In this document: in pieces, positions 58,701 to 64,000 of the stretch
Numbering within the stretch: the stretch's first letter is position 1
Layout of the letters: each line of letters opens with the position of its first letter
Assembly: GCA_950097015.1 (NCBI GenBank)
Contig: CATNEN010000003.1
Location: forward strand, 1,426,001 to 1,490,000
Direction: 5' to 3'
Source: Macrostomum hystrix
Lineage: Eukaryota; Platyhelminthes; Macrostomidae
Length of the DNA: 64,000 nucleotides
Translations under genes and position numbers: made by a program
Notes under the pieces: generated by a model
What the model saw: only the letters and a program-made list of their open reading frames with translations
Told to the model about the DNA's origin: nothing
Databases searched by the model: none

Positions 58701-61700
58701 ATATTCAGGGACTCAGATGGTAGGAGAGAATCTTCAGGGACTCAGATGGCAGGAGAGAATCTTCAGGGACTCATATGGTAGGAGAATCTTCCGGGACTCA
58801 GATGGTAGGAGAGAATATTCAGGGACTCAGATGGTAGGAGAGAATATTCAGGGACTCAGATGGTAGGAGATAATATTCAGGGACTCAGATGGTAGGAGAG
58901 AACCTTCAGGGACTCAGATGGTAGGAGAGAATATTCAGGGACTCAGATGGTAGGAGAGAATATTCAGGGACTCACATGGTAGGAGAGAACCTTCAGGGAC
59001 TCAGATGGTAGGAGAATCTTCCGGGACTCAGATGGTAGGAGAATCTTCCGGGACTCAGATGGTAGGAGAGAATATTCAGGGACATAGATGGTAGGAGAGA
59101 ATATTCAGGGACTCAGATGCTAGGAGAGAACCTTCAGGGACTCAAATGATAGGAGAGAACCTTCAGGGACTCAGATGGTAGGAGAGAATATTCAGGGACT
59201 CAGATGGTAGGAGAGAATCTTCAGGGACTCAAATGATAGGAGAGAACCTTCAGGGACTCAGATGGTAGGAGAGAATCTTCAGGGACTCAAATGATAGGAG
59301 AGAACCTTCAGGGACTCAGATGGTAGGAGAGAATATTCAGGGACTCAGATGGTAGGAGAGAATATTCAGGGACTCAGATGGTAGGAGAGAATATCCAGGG
59401 ACTCAGATGGCAGGAGAGAATCTTCAGGGACTCAGATGGTAGGAGAATCTTCCGGGACTCAGATGGTAGGAGAGAATATTCAGGGACTCAGATGGTAGGA
59501 GAGAACCTTCAGGGACTCAGATGGTAGGAGAGAATCTTCAGGGACTCAAATGATAGGAGAGAACCTTCAGGGACTCAGATGGTAGGAGAGAATATTCAGG
59601 GACTCAGATGGTAGGAGAGAATATTCAGGGACTCAGATGGTAGGAGAGAATATCCAGGGACTCAGATGGCAGGAGAGAATCTTCAGGGACTCAGATGGTA
59701 GGAGAATCTTCCGGGACTCAGATGGTAGGAGAGAATATTCAGGGACTCAGATGGTAGGAGAGAATATTCAGGGACTCAGATGGTAGGAGAGAATATTCAG
59801 GGACTCAGATGGTAGGAGAGAATATTCAGGGACTCAGATGGTAGGAGAGAACCTTCAGGGACTCAGATGGTAGGAGAGAATATTCAGGGACTCAGATGGT
59901 AGGAGAGAATATTCAGGGACTCAGATGGCAGGAGAGAATCTTCAGGGACTCAGATGGTAGGAGAATCTTCCGGGACTCAGATGGTAGGAGAGAATATTCA
60001 GGGACTCAGATGGTAGGAGAGAACCTTCAGGGACTCAGATGGTAGGAGAGAATCTTCAGGGACTCAAATGATAGGAGAGAACCTTCAGGGACTCAGATGG
60101 TAGGAGAGAATATTCAGGGACTCAGATGGTAGGAGAGAATATTCAGGGACTCAGATGGTAGGAGAGAATATCCAGGGACTCAGATGGCAGGAGAGAATCT
60201 TCAGGGACTCAGATGGTAGGAGAATCTTCCGGGACTCAGATGGTAGGAGAGAATATTCAGGGACTCAGATGGTAGGAGAGAATATTCAGGGACTCAGATG
60301 GTAGGAGAGAATATTCAGGGACTCAGATGGTAGGAGAGAATATTCAGGGACTCAGATGGTAGGAGAGAACCTTCAGGGACTCAGATGGTAGGAGAGAATA
60401 TTCAGGGACTCAGATGGTAGGAGAGAATATTCAGGGACTCAGATGGTAGGAGAGAACCTTCAGGGACTCAGATGGTAGGAGAGAATATTCAGGGACTCAG
60501 ATGGTAGGAGAATCTTCCGGGACTCAGATGGTAGGAGAGAACCTTCAGGGACTCAGATGGTAGGAGAGAATATTCAGGGACTCAGATGGTAGGAGAATCT
60601 TCCGGGACCCAGATGGTAGGAGAATCTTCCGGGACTCAGATGGTAGGAGAGAATATTCAGGGACTCAGATGGTAGGAGAGAATATTCAGGGACTCAGATG
60701 GTAGGAGAGAACCTTCAGGGACTCAGATGGTAGGAGAGAACCTTCAGGGACTCAAATGATAGGAGAGAACCTTCAGGGACTCAGATGGTAGGAGAGAATA
60801 TTCAGGGACTCAGATGGTAGGAGAGAATATTCAGGGACTCAGATGGTAGGAGAGAATATTCAGGGACTCAGATGGTAGGAGAGAATATCCAGGGACTCAG
60901 ATGGCAGGAGAGAATCTTCAGGGACTCAGATGGTAGGAGAGAATATTCAGGGACTCAGATGGTAGGAGAATATTCAGGGACTCAGATGGTAGGAGAGAAC
61001 CTTCAGGGACTCAGATGGTAGGAGAATCTTCCGGGACTCAGATAGTAGGAGAGAACCTTCAGGGACTCAGATGGTAGGAGAGAATATTCAGGGACTCAGA
61101 TGGTAGGAGAATCTTCCGGGACTCAGATGGTAGGAGAATCTTCCGGGACTCAGATGGTAGGAGAGAATATTCAGGGACATAGATGGTAGGAGAGAATATT
61201 CAGGGACTCAGATGGTAGGAGAGAACCTTCAGGGACTCAAATGATAGGAGAGAACCTTCAGGGACTCAGATGGTAGGAGAGAATATTCAGGGACTCAGAT
61301 GGTAGGAGAGAATATCCAGGGACTCAGATGGCAGGAGAGAATCTTCAGGGACTCAGATGGTAGGAGAATCTTCCGGGACTCAGATGGTAGGAGAGAATAT
61401 TCAGGGACTCAGATGGTAGGAGAGAACCTTCAGGGACTCAGATGGTAGGAGAGAATCTTCAGGGACTCAAATGATAGGAGAGAACCTTCAGGGACTCAGA
61501 TGGTAGGAGAGAATATTCAGGGACTCAGATGGTAGGAGAGAATATTCAGGGACTCAGATGGTAGGAGAGAATATCCAGGGACTCAGATGGCAGGAGAGAA
61601 TCTTCAGGGACTCAGATGGTAGGAGAATCTTCCGGGACTCAGATGGTAGGAGAGAATATTCAGGGACTCAGATGGTAGGAGAGAATATTCAGGGACTCAG

Positions 61701-64000
61701 ATGGTAGGAGAGAATATTCAGGGACTCAGATGGTAGGAGAGAATATTCAGGGACTCAGATGGTAGGAGAGAACCTTCAGGGACTCAGATGGTAGGAGAGA
61801 ATATTCAGGGACTCAGATGGTAGGAGAGAATATTCAGGGACTCAGATGGCAGGAGAGAATCTTCAGGGACTCAGATGGTAGGAGAATCTTCCGGGACTCA
61901 GATGGTAGGAGAGAATATTCAGGGACTCAGATGGTAGGAGAGAACCTTCAGGGACTCAGATGGTAGGAGAGAATCTTCAGGGACTCAAATGATAGGAGAG
62001 AACCTTCAGGGACTCAGATGGTAGGAGAGAATATTCAGGGACTCAGATGGTAGGAGAGAATATCCAGGGACTCAGATGGCAGGAGAGAATCTTCAGGGAC
62101 TCAGATGGTAGGAGAATCTTCCGGGACTCAGATGGTAGGAGAGAATATTCAGGGACTCAGATGGTAGGAGAGAATATTCAGGGACTCAGATGGTAGGAGA
62201 GAATATTCAGGGACTCAGATGGTAGGAGAGAATATTCAGGGACTCAGATGGTAGGAGAGAACCTTCAGGGACTCAGATGGTAGGAGAGAATATTCAGGGA
62301 CTCAGATGGTAGGAGAGAATATTCAGGGACTCAGATGGTAGGAGAGAACCTTCAGGGACTCAGATGGTAGGAGAGAATATTCAGGGACTCAGATGGTAGG
62401 AGAATCTTCCGGGACTCAGATGGTAGGAGAGAACCTTCAGGGACTCAGATGGTAGGAGAGAATATTCAGGGACTCAGATGGTAGGAGAATCTTCCGGGAC
62501 CCAGATGGTAGGAGAATCTTCCGGGACTCAGATGGTAGGAGAGAATATTCAGGGACTCAGATGGTAGGAGAGAATATTCAGGGACTCAGATGGTAGGAGA
62601 GAACCTTCAGGGACTCAGATGGTAGGAGAGAACCTTCAGGGACTCAAATGATAGGAGAGAACCTTCAGGGACTCAGATGGTAGGAGAGAATATTCAGGGA
62701 CTCAGATGGTAGGAGAGAATATTCAGGGACTCAGATGGTAGGAGAGAATATTCAGGGACTCAGATGGTAGGAGAGAATATCCAGGGACTCAGATGGCAGG
62801 AGAGAATCTTCAGGGACTCAGATGGTAGGAGAGAATATTCAGGGACTCAGATGGTAGGAGAATATTCAGGGACTCAGATGGTAGGAGAGAACCTTCAGGG
62901 ACTCAGATGGTAGGAGAATCTTCCGGGACTCAGATAGTAGGAGAGAACCTTCAGGGACTCAGATGGTAGGAGAGAATATTCAGGGACTCAGATGGTAGGA
63001 GAATCTTCCGGGACTCAGATGGTAGGAGAATCTTCCGGGACTCAGATGGTAGGAGAGAATATTCAGGGACATAGATGGTAGGAGAGAATATTCAGGGACT
63101 CAGATGGTAGGAGAGAACCTTCAGGGACTCAAATGATAGGAGAGAACCTTCAGGGACTCAGATGGTAGGAGAGAATATTCAGGGACTCAGATGGTAGGAG
63201 AGAATCTTCAGGGACTCAGATGGCAGGAGAGAATCTTCAGGGACTCAGATGGTAGGAGAATATTCAGGGACTCAGATGGTAGGAGAATCTTCCGGGACTC
63301 AGATGGTAGGAGAGAATATTCAGGGACTCAGATGGTAGGAGAGAATATTCAGGGACTCAGATGGTAGGAGAGAATATCCAGGGACTCAGATAGTAGGAGA
63401 GAATCTTCAGGGACTCAGATGGTAGGAGAGAACCTTCAGGGACTCAGATGGTAGGAGAGAATATTCAGGGACTCAGATGGTAGGAGAGAATATTCAGGGA
63501 CTCAGATGGTAGGAGAGAATATCCAGGGACTCAGATGGCAGGAGAGAATCTTCAGGGACTCAGATGGTAGGAGAATCTTCCGGGACTCAGATGGTAGGAG
63601 AGAATATTCAGGGACTCAGATGGTAGGAGAGAATATTCAGGGACTCAGATGGTAGGAGAGAATATTCAGGGACTCAGATGGTAGGAGAATATTCAGGGAC
63701 TCAGATGGTAGGAGAATCTTCCGGGACTCAGATGGTAGGAGAGAACCTTCAGGGACTCAGATGGTAGGAGAGAATATTCAGGGACTCAGATGGTAGGAGA
63801 GAATATTCAGGGACTCAGATGGTAGGAGAGAATATCCAGGGACTCAGATGGCAGGAGAGAATCTTCAGGGACTCAGATGGTAGGAGAATCTTCCGGGACT
63901 CAGATGGTAGGAGAGAACCTTCAGGGACTCAGATGGTAGGAGAGAATATTCAGGGACTCAGATGGTAGGAGAGAATATTCAGGGACTCAGATGGTAGGAG
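43781..64000. repeat. Giant 29/27-bp satellite array M9 with higher-order repeats
   Basis: More than 20 kb, about 700 units, continuing past the window end. The main unit is GACTCAGATGGTAGGAGAGA plus ATATTCAGG (29 bp). A 27-bp unit ends GAATCTTCCGG and lacks one GA. Other classes end ACCTTCAGG or ATATCCAGG, or start GACTCAGATGGCAGG, GACTCAAATGATAGG or GACATAGATGG. Variant order repeats over long distances: an about 1,063-bp step (51,673 to 52,736) and an about 8.0-kb step (49,401 to 57,421). The left edge (43,781-44,600) is more irregular. Frames up to 87 codons are by-products of three units making 87 bp. No gene is seen. Confidence 0.97.

Overview
The window looks like nuclear DNA of an invertebrate animal; the phylum is not resolved. 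Coding sequence is split by short GT-AG introns, mostly 60-130 bp. There are tRNA-derived SINEs, a Helitron, a hAT-type MITE and a very large amount of tandem-repeat DNA. No operons, ribosome binding sites, rRNA genes or CRISPR arrays are present. I built the gene models by matching splice phases by hand and by comparing duplicated copies.

A gene cassette is duplicated. Block I (1 to about 13,090) holds, in order: a long-tailed type I membrane protein gene (type A, +), its short-tailed paralogue (type B, +), a minus-strand membrane or secreted protein gene (F), and a minus-strand gene for a cationic antimicrobial-like peptide. Block II (about 21,089 to 39,900) repeats B, F and the peptide gene in the same order. 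Block III (about 16,096 to 20,080) is an inverted copy of the type A gene and its 3' flank. The five copies of the A/B family are A (complete), B (complete), an inverted type A copy (complete), a second B copy with a frameshift, and a last-exon fragment made by a 2.67-kb tandem duplication.

Four tandem arrays lie inside the cassette, with units of 23, 32, about 28 and 21 bp. All four differ in length between blocks I and II. Block II also carries a 2,290-bp Helitron whose empty site is preserved in block I, and that Helitron holds a hAT-type MITE. More arrays (17, 25, 22 and 14 bp) fill the spacers and introns.

From 40,816 to 43,397 the minus strand encodes a seven-exon, 398-residue secreted protein with Ig-like segments. 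From 43,781 to the end of the window (20.2 kb) the sequence is one 29/27-bp satellite array with higher-order structure.

The proteins all look secreted or surface-exposed: receptor-like proteins, a peptide precursor and an Ig-like secreted protein. Recent duplication and patchy homogenisation suggest a fast-evolving recognition or defence locus. That interpretation is inference; the gene structures are supported by the sequence.
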